From the NCBI GenBank assembly GCA_934120645.1, contig CAKOUO010000015.1:1-17379 (forward strand): a stretch of 17,379 bases of DNA, given 5' to 3'. The notes below the pieces were generated by a model that saw only the letters and a program-made list of their open reading frames with translations, had not been told where the DNA came from and did not search any database. The DNA is from an uncultured Clostridia bacterium. Lineage in GTDB: Bacteria > Bacillota > Clostridia > TANB77 > CAG-508. Within the stretch, counting starts at the first letter, position 1. Each line of letters opens with the position of its first letter. The position numbers were made by a program, and so were the translations under genes. Below, piece by piece: positions 4,980 to 12,677 of this stretch.

Positions 4980-7900
4980 ATATTTCAATCTTTTTTCCTA
5001 AATATACTGAATATATATACACTTTATCTACCTTTTTTTGTAGTGCTCCTTCTAATGCTTTTTTGTATAATTGGAGCTGTTCTTTATATCTTTCTACTAG
5101 TTTGTTTTCTTCTCCTTTTTCAATATAATCTGTTTTATAATCTAATAAAATTATTTGATTATTTTTATTTATATAATATAAATCTATAATTCCTTGTACT
5201 AATATGCTTTCTTCTATTTCTTCACTATTATATATTTCTTTTACTGGAATATTAATATAAAATGGTTTTTCTTTATATATTTCTTTGGCTTCTTTTAATT
5301 CCATCCATATATCAGATTTAGTAAATTCTAATATTTTATATGGATTAATTGCTTTTGCTTCTTTTTCAGTTATTATTTCTTTATATTCTAACTCTTTTAT
5401 AAATTCTTTTATTTTATTTAAATCATATTCTTGTTTTGGATTTAATTTCTGCATACATAAATGAATTAGTGTTCCTTTTTCAGCAGGTGTTATTTTTTCC
5501 TCTTCTTCATTTTGTAAAAATTTAGGCTTAGCAAATGTTATTTCTTTTATTTCTGTTTCATTTTGTTGTTTCATTAGTTTTATTTTTGTTACAGAGCTTT
5601 TGGTTGGAATTACTGTTGCCAATTTATTTTTATATTCATATTCTATTTTATTTTTTATTTTTTCTTTATCTTCATTTGAAAATTCTATTTTTTTGCTTTC
5701 TAGCTTGTCTCTTAAATTAATTGAATTTATTTGTTCTATTTCCATTGTATTTTTGTTAATAATATCTTTTGGTTTAATTTCATTTAATTCTAATAAGTCT
5801 TTTGAATTTTCTTTTTCATAAAGATATACTAATAAAATCCAGTCTAAATAAGATTTATACTTTTTTACTAATATCGAATTTATTTTTTTGTCAACTTTAT
5901 GATATATTTCTTTTTGCTTTTCCATATCTTCTATTTGTTTTTGTAAATCTTTTGAAATTCCAGTTATTATTAGTTTTTCTTTTGCTCTTGTTAATGCAAC
6001 ATATAAAATTCTCATTTCTTCAGAAATAGCTTCTATGTTTAAGACATTTTTTATAGCTTCTCGCGTCAATGTATCATATTGAACTTGCATATTATAATCT
6101 ATATATTTAGCGCCTATTCCCATTTCTTGATGTAATAATACAGGGTCTTTTTTTATGTCTTGTTCATTAAATTTTTTATTTGAGTTTACTAAAAAAACAA
6201 CTGGAAATTCAAGACCTTTACTCTTATGAATACTCATAATTCTTATTACATTATCATTTTCTCCTATTATTTTTGCTGAACTTAAATCGCCAGAATTCGT
6301 CTTTAATCTTTCTATAAAATTTATAAAATTATATAATCCCTTAAAACTTGCTGTTTCATATTTTCTTGCTCTTTCAAATAATATTTTTAAATTTGCTTGT
6401 CTTAAATTTCCATTCGGCATTAATCCTACATAATTATAATATCCTGTATCTGAATAAATTTTCCATATTAATTCATCTAATGCTAAATATTCTTGACTTT
6501 TTCTCCATCCTTCTATTTGTTTTAAAAATTTTTCTATTTTTTCTTTTAATTCTAAAGAAACATCCACTTTTGCTTTTTGCATACAATTATAATAATTATC
6601 ATATTTATCTGATAGTCGAATTTGTACTAGTTCATTGTCTGTAAATCCACCTATATTAGACCTTAATACTGTTACAAGTGGTATATCTTGCATTGGATTA
6701 TCTATCACTTTTAAAAGACTCATTATAGTTTGTATTTCTATAGAATCTAAATATTCTTGTGTACTATCTGAGAAAACAGGCATTCCTAAATTTATTATTT
6801 CTTGTTCATAAACATTTGCTTTATTTTTAGTTGATCTTAACAAAACTGCAAAGTCTCTATATGTTATATCTCTAAATTCTCCTTTTTTTCTATCATATAC
6901 TTGTGATTTACTTTCTATCATTTTCTTTATTTTTTGTGCTACATATTTAGCTTCTACTTCTATTTCTTCTAAATGTTCTATCTCGTCACTTTCATCATTT
7001 TTTTCTTTCTCATCGTTTTCTAAATTTTCATTTTTTTCTATTTCATCTTTTTTGGTATTTATAATATTAATTTCCGTTTTTAAATTTTGTTCTACTTTTT
7101 TATAATCTTCTGCTCCAAAATTTAAATATTCGCTTTCATTATAATCTACTTCACCTAATTTATCACTCATAATATCTTTAAATATTAAATTTGTAAAATT
7201 AAGTATATTATCTCTACTTCTAAAATTTTTAAATAATTGTATTTTTCTTCCAACAGAATTCTTTTGGTCTATTCCTACTGTTTCATAGTTAGAATACTTA
7301 TCTAAAAATAGCTTTGGCATTGCTTGTCTGAATCTATAAATGCTTTGTTTTACATCTCCTACCATAAATATGTTATTTCCTCTTGATATTGCAGTTAATA
7401 TATATTCTTGCACTAGGTTACTGTCTTGATATTCGTCTATTGCTATTTCTTCGAATTTTTCAGTATATTTTTTTGCAACTTCTGTTTTTATAATGTTTCC
7501 TTTTTCATCTTTTTTTAATAAAATATTTAAGGCAAAATGTTCAATATCTGTAAAGTCTACTATATTTTTGTCTCTTTTTCTTTTGGAAAATATTTCGTCA
7601 AATTCATTTATTAGTTTTTCTAATTTCTTTAAAATATCATACATTTCAAATATATCTTGATTTGATTGCTGTGAGTTTGATATCAATATTTTTTCTATTT
7701 TAGAGTTCAATTTTTTCTTTACATTATCTCTAATCTTTTTAGCATCTTCTTTTAATTCTGATTCTATCTTTTTTCTTGGCCATGTGATAAATTTTATATT
7801 TTGTGCTATCTCATATGCTTTATCCCAGCTATTTAAGTTTTGCCTTAAAATTTCTATTTGTTTTATATCTGATTCTATTGCTTGTTTAAATATATCTAAT

Positions 7901-8629
7901 TGCTCATCATATTCTAAACTTTCTCTAACATCTTTTAGTACTGCAATATCATCTATTAGTTCTTCTTCTACTTCATTTAATAATATTTTTCCCCATGGTG
8001 TTTGGCTAAAATCTTTGTTTAACTCATTTTTAATATTAAACATTTCTATTTTTTCATTTAGCCATTCTTTTGGAAATGGACTTGAACCTATATAATTATA
8101 AATTTTTAATATTAAATCTTTTAAAGGTGTATCATCTCTATAACTTGTATATGTATTTACTAATTTTATAAAGTCTGCTTCATCTTCTTCATATTTTTTT
8201 TCAAATATATCATCTAAAATTTCCTGTTTTAAAAGTTCTATTTCTGTTGTATCTGCTATTCTAAAGTTTGGAGACACATTTTCTAATTCATAGAAATTAT
8301 TTCTCACAACATCTAAGCAAAATGAGTCTATTGTGCATATACTTGCCATATTTAATAATGTTATTTGTCTTTGCAAACTTTCATTTTCTGGATCTTCATC
8401 AAGTTTTTTATATATAGCATCTAGTACCCTTTCTCTCATTTCTGATGCAGCAGCATTTGTAAATGTTACTACTAATAATTTATTTATATCTACATTTTCA
8501 TTTATTGCTTTATTTATTATTCTTTCTACTAGCACCGCTGTTTTTCCGGCTTCCTGCTGCTGCAGCTACTAATAAGTTTGAATCCTTTTCATATATTGCT
8601 TGTTTTTGTTCTTTTGTCCAGTTTGGCAT
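4978..8629 (-). CDS. addA: ATP-dependent helicase/nuclease subunit AddA, with an apparent 1-bp frameshift in Walker A
   Basis: AddA is the helicase-nuclease subunit of AddAB, which processes double-strand breaks for RecA, the Gram-positive counterpart of RecBCD. The expected start is ATG 8627-8629 with an AAAGGAGAAAA site; the N-terminus reads MPNWTKEQKQAIY...LLVAAAAGS. One extra base near 8548 then shifts the frame. Corrected, it would read AAAAGSGKTAVLVERIINKA and the protein would be 1216 residues, close to the 1232 of B. subtilis. As given, an uninterrupted 1185-codon frame runs from GTG 8535 to the stop at 4978. Helicase motifs are intact: VTFTNAAASEMRERV, AIDEYQDSN, MVGDVKQSIYRFRQ, MSIHKSKGLEFPVVF and ILYVALTRAKEKL. 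The RecB-type nuclease has GTLIHLCMQ and LLDYKTD (about 1130-1136 of the long frame). If the base is real the ATP site is lost and the gene is a pseudogene; a sequencing error is the simpler reading. No addB is adjacent. Confidence 0.92.
8546..8553 (-). other. Frameshift site inside the addA Walker A codons
   Basis: The minus strand reads GGAAGCCGGAAAAACAGCG where GGAAGCGGAAAAACAGCG would encode GSGKTA. The surplus base is one of the two G residues at 8548-8549 (a C on the coding strand). Without correction the N-terminal frame stops at 8510 after 39 residues. There is no slippery heptamer or downstream stimulatory stem that I can see, so programmed frameshifting is unlikely. Confidence 0.85.
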
Positions 8630-8975
8630 ATTTTTCTCCTTTCACTATGTCCTTTTGGGGACGTTTCTTAAAAGGACATTTTCTATATCTTCTACAATCT
8701 ATTTTTCCGTGTAAATATGTTGATAATTTTTCTCCATTTATTAGATTTTCTTTTTGTTTTTTTGTTAAATTTTTTATTTGATATTCTAATTTACATGCTA
8801 GCGATTTGTCTTTGCTTCTCCATGCTATCTCAATTTTAATTGCATCATGTGATTTAGTATATTTTGCTCCATTTTTACTTTTTGTTTTGTGTTCTTTTAA
8901 TCTTTTTTCTAAGTCATTTGTCATTCCTGTGTATATTGAATTATCTGCACATCTTATCATATATGTATAGTACAT
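8589..8975 (-). CDS. GIY-YIG nuclease family protein (UPF0213/YhbQ type) with repeat-encoded tail
   Basis: Small single-domain GIY-YIG proteins of this group are putative DNA endonucleases with uncertain cellular role. The domain is clear: YYTYMIRCADNSIYTGMTNDLEKRLKEH at 2-29, SKNGAKYTK, then LACKLEYQIKNLTKKQKENLI to about residue 80. R25 and the GIY/YIG-equivalent tyrosines are present. Related proteins are about 80-100 residues; this one is 128. Residues 100-111 (CPFKKRPQKDI) are translated from the palindromic repeat at 8647-8679, and the rest of the tail runs through the addA ribosome site and overlaps addA by 41 bp. The natural end was probably near residue 99 (DCRRYRK). Start at 8975 has AGGAGAAAAAA before it, and a promoter lies at 9004-9032. 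It probably leads a two-gene transcript with addA. Confidence 0.88.
   Translation of the reverse strand: MYYTYMIRCADNSIYTGMTNDLEKRLKEHKTKSKNGAKYTKSHDAIKIEIAWRSKDKSLACKLEYQIKNLTKKQKENLINGEKLSTYLHGKIDCRRYRKCPFKKRPQKDIVKGEKYAKLDKRTKTSNI
8647..8679 (+). repeat. 33-bp palindromic repeat, copy B (inside the GIY-YIG 3' end)
   Basis: ATGTCCTTTT (8647-8656) and AAAAGGACAT (8670-8679) form a perfect 10-bp stem around GGGGACGTTTCTT. It matches copies at 9100, 12475 and 12510 in length and arms. Confidence 0.85.
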
Positions 8976-9003
8976 TTTTTTCTCCTATATTTTTTCTATT
9001 GTT

Positions 9004-9032
9004 AATATATCACAGGTTTAATTTTGTTTCAA
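9004..9032 (-). promoter_or_regulatory. Sigma-A promoter of the GIY-YIG/addA unit
   Basis: On the minus strand TTGAAA (9027-9032) and TATATT (9004-9009) are 17 bp apart with an extended -10 (TGATATATT), 28 bp upstream of the GIY-YIG start codon. Confidence 0.7.
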
Positions 9033-9040
9033 TATTTTAT

Positions 9041-9076
9041 AAAAAAAACAAGGAAGTCCGTTAAAGCGAACTCCCT
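9041..9076 (-). terminator. Intrinsic terminator of the ABC transporter operon
   Basis: In the minus-strand RNA, AGGGAGUUCG and CGGACUUCCU (plus positions 9067-9076 and 9051-9060) form 10 pairs, two of them G-U, around CUUUAA. A run of eight U (9041-9048) follows. It lies about 55 bp past the permease stop, beyond repeat copy C. Confidence 0.85.
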
Positions 9077-9099
9077 GTCATAAATCTCTTTATGAATTA

Positions 9100-9132
9100 A
9101 TGTCCTTTTGAGAAACGTCCCCATTAGGACAT
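9100..9132 (-). repeat. 33-bp palindromic repeat, copy C (on the permease stop codon)
   Basis: Read on the minus strand it has arms ATGTCCTAAT / AAAGGACAT and core GGGGACGTTTCTC, nearly the same as copy B. AATGTCCT (9099-9106) pairs with AGGACATT (9126-9133). Its last base is the last base of the permease stop codon TAA (9132-9134). Confidence 0.85.
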
Positions 9133-11777
9133 TATATATTATCGTTTCTAATAGTTTCAATAATATTTTGTTTGTTAATTTTACTCATAGAATATTTCAT
9201 AATAATTCCAATAACAATAGCTACAAATATAATAGCAACTGCAATTGCTTTATATGGTAATACATATTCCATTTCCATACTATTTTTAAATACATTATAC
9301 ATACCATAAGATAATAAAATTCCAATTGGTATTCCTATGATTAAGGATTTAACTCCATAGAAAATACTTTCTAGTCTAATCATTCTATTAAATTCTTTTT
9401 TAGTCATTCCTATTGATTTTAGCATTGCAAATTCTTTTTTTCTTAAATTCATATTTGTTGTTATTGTATTAAATATATTTGTTATTCCAATTAAAGTAAT
9501 TACACCAATAAATCCATATAAGAATATTGAAATAACTAATACAACTGCATTTTCTGCTCTTACTGCTTCTTCCATATTTATAGTATATAAATGTGAATCA
9601 TCAAGATTCTTTTCATTTTTATATTGTTCTACTTCTTTGTCTAATTTATCAGCATCATTTGATTGTATATATAATATTGCTGAATTATATCCAATTTTAT
9701 CCATAAATTCTTCACTAACAATAAATGTTGCATTCGTGCTGTATAAATCTTCAACTCCATTTGGTCTTTCTTCTGTTCTTGATACTATTTTTATACTATA
9801 TTCTTTATCATTTATTTTTCCTGTAGCGATGTCTCCTTTTTTCCAAGTATACATACTACCTTGAACTTTTTTTCCATCTTTATCTAAGTTGATATTGTTG
9901 TCAATTAAAATTGCTCCGTCTTTGTATGTTTCATAATCTCCGCCTATTTTTTTCAAATATTTTTCATATGCTTTTTTATTTAATGAAATAATGTTTATTG
10001 TATCAATTTGTTCTTGACCAGGTTCTGAATCTGAATATCTTGCTTTTATATCTTTTCCATATTCAGTTAATTCTGCTTTGTGCTTTTCGTCCATATTTAT
10101 TTCTAATACATTACTTTTGTTAATTGAAAATTCTCCAATATCTGGCAAGTTTGATACATCTATTAGTGTTTTATAATTTTTTTCTTGTTCTTTTGTATAT
10201 TCTTCTTTGTCATCTGGTGATGTATTTAATCTCGTATATACTACATAATTATAATTCATTTCTGTGTAATATGCACTAGACATTTTGAAACCATATTGTA
10301 TAAAGCTTGATATTGCAATAAATATTACAACACTTACTATTATAGAAATTACTGTTGTTCTATATTTTTTCTTGCTTCTTTTTAAGTTTTTATATGCTAT
10401 TTCTCCTCCTGTTTTAAATACTTTTGTTATTATTTTTGGACATTTTATTTTCTTTGCTTTTAATTTTACATCTTCTGAACTTCTTATTGCTTCAATTGGT
10501 GTTATTTTAGATGCTTTTTTAGCTGATTTTTTGCATGATAACCAAATTGTTACGATTGACACAATTATACTTACAACTACAGCTATCCAAGACATTCCAT
10601 ATGTTAATAAAGTTCCACTTGAAACAAAGTCTTTTAATATATAATTTACAACTTGCACTAAAATATAAATTGCAAATATTCCACTTAAAATTCCTAAAGG
10701 AATCCCTATAAGACCTAGTATAAATCCTTCAAAATAAACACTTTTCTTAATTTGTTTTTTTGTTGCTCCAATACTTGAAAGCATACCATATTGTTTTAAT
10801 CTTTCTGTTATTGATATTGCAAACCCATTTCTAATTACAAATACACTTGATATTAGAACTATTCCTATTATAAAAGCTCCTAATCCATAAAATGTTCTTA
10901 ATGTTTCGTCATCTAAACTTGCACCTTCATATGATAATAATTCTTTATTTATATTTATTTTGTATTTGTAACTTTTGTAAGAACCCTTTAATCCTCTAAA
11001 TGTTGTAAGTTCAGCTTGGTCTATTTTTTCTCCATCTTTTGCTTTTACCATTTGATTTATACTTTCTGTGTTTTTTACATAATCATATGGACTTGTATAT
11101 AAAACTGCTATATTTGCTTTTTTTTCTATCTTTTGCATTTTAGTAATTACTGTAAACCAGTCTGCTTCATAAGGTTCAATTGCAACAGTTGGTCTTTCTA
11201 TTATTCCTACAATTTTGTATGTTTTTGGTGTTGTATTTACAATTTCATTTTCACCTGTTGTTTCTTCATTTGAAATATTTTTTAATTCTCCAATATTTAA
11301 TGTTATAGTATCTCCAACTTTATAATATGTCTTAAATTTTTCATTTATCCTAGTTGAAATTGCAAGTTCGTTATCATTTTCAGGTAATCTACCATCTTGC
11401 ACATTTATAGCCATATTATTTAAGAACTTGTCATTCATTGAAATAATATTGACAAGTGGCTTTTCTTCTTCTATAGTTTTTGATGCTTTACTATTTGGAA
11501 GATAACTATATCCCAACTCTTCTGACAAATAATAATCCTCAACACCTCTATTTTCTTCTATATATTTAAGCTCATCTTTTGGTACATTGTAAAAAATTGT
11601 ATGGTAATTTCCTTTACCTGCTTTTGCAGTTTCAATAAATGTTTTTTGAAAACTTGTTACAAGCCCTGCAACTCCACAGATTAAAGCAGTTGATAAAATA
11701 ATTCCAATTATAATTACAATTGACCTTTTTTTATTTAGCCTTAAATCTTTCACACTTAATTCATTTAAAACCTTCAT
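9132..11777 (-). CDS. ABC transporter permease with two FtsX domains
   Basis: The 881-residue protein is a MacB/FtsX-superfamily permease (mechanotransmission type), usually involved in expelling or sensing peptides, lipids or antimicrobials at the membrane rather than in bulk transport. It has a membrane segment at about 17-37, a large extracytoplasmic region and a first FtsX core near 298-420, with the coupling motif YGMLSSIGATKKQIKKSVYFEG. A central membrane segment near 480 and a second extracytoplasmic region come next. A second FtsX core lies near 735-865, with FAMLKSIGMTKKEFNRMIRLES. The duplicated layout is larger than BceB (about 650 residues) and closer to two-core LolCE/YtrF-like fused permeases. 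Its ATG overlaps the last base of the ATPase stop codon (TAATG), so the two are translationally coupled and surely partners. The substrate cannot be read from sequence. Confidence 0.92.
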   Translation of the reverse strand: MKVLNELSVKDLRLNKKRSIVIIIGIILSTALICGVAGLVTSFQKTFIETAKAGKGNYHTIFYNVPKDELKYIEENRGVEDYYLSEELGYSYLPNSKASKTIEEEKPLVNIISMNDKFLNNMAINVQDGRLPENDNELAISTRINEKFKTYYKVGDTITLNIGELKNISNEETTGENEIVNTTPKTYKIVGIIERPTVAIEPYEADWFTVITKMQKIEKKANIAVLYTSPYDYVKNTESINQMVKAKDGEKIDQAELTTFRGLKGSYKSYKYKININKELLSYEGASLDDETLRTFYGLGAFIIGIVLISSVFVIRNGFAISITERLKQYGMLSSIGATKKQIKKSVYFEGFILGLIGIPLGILSGIFAIYILVQVVNYILKDFVSSGTLLTYGMSWIAVVVSIIVSIVTIWLSCKKSAKKASKITPIEAIRSSEDVKLKAKKIKCPKIITKVFKTGGEIAYKNLKRSKKKYRTTVISIIVSVVIFIAISSFIQYGFKMSSAYYTEMNYNYVVYTRLNTSPDDKEEYTKEQEKNYKTLIDVSNLPDIGEFSINKSNVLEINMDEKHKAELTEYGKDIKARYSDSEPGQEQIDTINIISLNKKAYEKYLKKIGGDYETYKDGAILIDNNINLDKDGKKVQGSMYTWKKGDIATGKINDKEYSIKIVSRTEERPNGVEDLYSTNATFIVSEEFMDKIGYNSAILYIQSNDADKLDKEVEQYKNEKNLDDSHLYTINMEEAVRAENAVVLVISIFLYGFIGVITLIGITNIFNTITTNMNLRKKEFAMLKSIGMTKKEFNRMIRLESIFYGVKSLIIGIPIGILLSYGMYNVFKNSMEMEYVLPYKAIAVAIIFVAIVIGIIMKYSMSKINKQNIIETIRNDNI

Positions 11778-12460
11778 TATTTTCCAGTCCTTTCATCTTT
11801 AATTATTTTTCCATCATCTATTGTTATAACCCTATCTGCTTCCAACGCAATTTTCTCATCATGTGTTATAATAATAACTGTTTGATTATATTTTTTATTT
11901 GAAAGTCTCAATAATGAAATAATCTCTTCACTTGCCTTTGAATCCAAATTTCCAGTAGGTTCATCTGCAAGCATTAATGCAGGTTCATTCATCATAGCCC
12001 TACCAATAGAAACTCTTTGTTGTTGACCTCCTGATAATTGGTTTGGCAAATTATCTTTTCTTTTTTCTAATCCTAATGTTTTTAGCAAATCATTTAATCT
12101 TCTTTCATCAACATCTCTACCATCTAACTTTGTTGGTAAAGTAATATTCTCTGAAACATTTAAAACTGGTATCAAATTATAAAATTGATAAATCAAACCC
12201 ACTTGTCTTCTTCTAAAAATAGCAAGATTATCATCATTTAAAGTATAAATATCTTTTCCATCTATAAAAACCTTTCCTGATGTTGGCCTATCCACTCCAC
12301 CTATTAGGTGTAATAATGTAGACTTTCCGCTTCCACTTGCCCCTATTATAGCAACAAACTCTCCTTTTTCTACAGAAAATGATATATTATCTACTGCCTT
12401 TACTTGATTCTCTCCCTTTCCATAAATCTTATTTAAGTTTTCAACCCTTAATATTTCCAT
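11777..12460 (-). CDS. ABC transporter ATP-binding protein, MacB/LolD type
   Basis: This 227-residue ATPase drives the FtsX permease encoded immediately downstream. Motifs are all present: Walker A GASGSGKST (40-48), Q-loop Gln92 in IYQFYNLIP, signature LSGGQQQR (142-149), Walker B ALMLADEP (161-168) with the NLD D-loop and switch His200 in IITHDE. QFYNLIPVLNVSENITLP is typical of the MacB/LolD/BceA group. The start is ATG 12458-12460, 7 nt after AAAGGAGG. A longer in-frame opening to 12499 would begin in the palindromic repeat (KNVPKRTKGGKI) and bury the ribosome site, so it is rejected. The 5' leader contains two tandem copies of the repeat, and the promoter region has direct repeats resembling an operator. 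No two-component system or resistance gene lies next to it. Confidence 0.94.
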   Translation of the reverse strand: MEILRVENLNKIYGKGENQVKAVDNISFSVEKGEFVAIIGASGSGKSTLLHLIGGVDRPTSGKVFIDGKDIYTLNDDNLAIFRRRQVGLIYQFYNLIPVLNVSENITLPTKLDGRDVDERRLNDLLKTLGLEKRKDNLPNQLSGGQQQRVSIGRAMMNEPALMLADEPTGNLDSKASEEIISLLRLSNKKYNQTVIIITHDEKIALEADRVITIDDGKIIKDERTGK

Positions 12461-12474
12461 AATTTTTCCTCCTT

Positions 12475-12507
12475 TTGTCCTTTTGGGGACGTTTTTCAAA
12501 TGGACAT
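12475..12507 (+). repeat. 33-bp palindromic repeat, copy D1 (ABC ATPase leader)
   Basis: Outer arms TTGTCCTTTTGG and CAAATGGACAT flank the core GGGGACGTTTTTC. In the minus-strand mRNA it forms a hairpin that ends one base before the AAAGGAGG ribosome site. Confidence 0.82.
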
Positions 12508-12509
12508 TT

Positions 12510-12542
12510 TTGTCCTTTTGGTACCTGTCCCCAAATGGACAT
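12510..12542 (-). repeat. 33-bp palindromic repeat, copy D2 (tandem with D1, core inverted)
   Basis: Its outer arms are identical to those of D1 in the same orientation, two bases away, but the core is reversed and altered (plus strand GGTACCTGTCCCC, minus strand GGGGACAGGTACC). Oriented by its core it is an inverted partner of D1. Confidence 0.8.
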
Positions 12543-12558
12543 TTTCTTTATTGTTTAT

Positions 12559-12615
12559 ATTATAGTTTTTAAAAGTGACTTTTAAGTGACTTTTTTTCTA
12601 TAAATTTTGTCACTT
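12559..12615 (-). promoter_or_regulatory. Probable regulated promoter and operator of the ABC pair
   Basis: On the minus strand TATAAT (12559-12564) is a perfect -10, but the -35 position holds only ACTTAA (12582-12587). Two copies of the near-palindrome AAGTGACTT lie at 12573-12581 and 12584-12592, exactly 11 bp apart, over the spacer and -35. A third half-matching inverted copy (GTCACTT, 12609-12615) lies 23 bp further on the same helical face. Direct repeats of one helical turn at a poor -35 are typical of response-regulator or other dimeric activators, although a repressor is equally compatible with the position. Confidence 0.55.
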
Positions 12616-12644
12616 TTATTTTTGTTATAAGTTTTATTTTAGAA

Positions 12645-12677
12645 ACAAAAAAAGCCTATTTTAAATTTTAGGCTTTT
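12645..12677 (-). terminator. Intrinsic terminator ending the transporter operon
   Basis: AAAAGCCTA (12650-12658) pairs with TAGGCTTTT (12669-12677) around a 10-nt loop, with a seven-residue T tract on the minus strand. The upstream arm lies inside the last codons of the MATE-like gene. Confidence 0.88.

Noticed and set aside
5535..6644. Several open frames of 60-100 codons on the plus strand opposite addA
   Set aside because: They are rich in Leu/Phe/Ile/Ser from reading A/T-rich coding DNA backwards, lack ribosome sites, and overlap a strongly supported gene.
8540..8560. Programmed frameshift in addA
   Set aside because: No slippery run at the shift point, no downstream stimulator, and AddA is not known to need recoding.
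12461..12499. Longer N-terminus for the ABC ATPase
   Set aside because: The extra 13 residues come from repeat D1 and the Shine-Dalgarno sequence itself; conserved ATPase sequence begins at the ATG at 12460.
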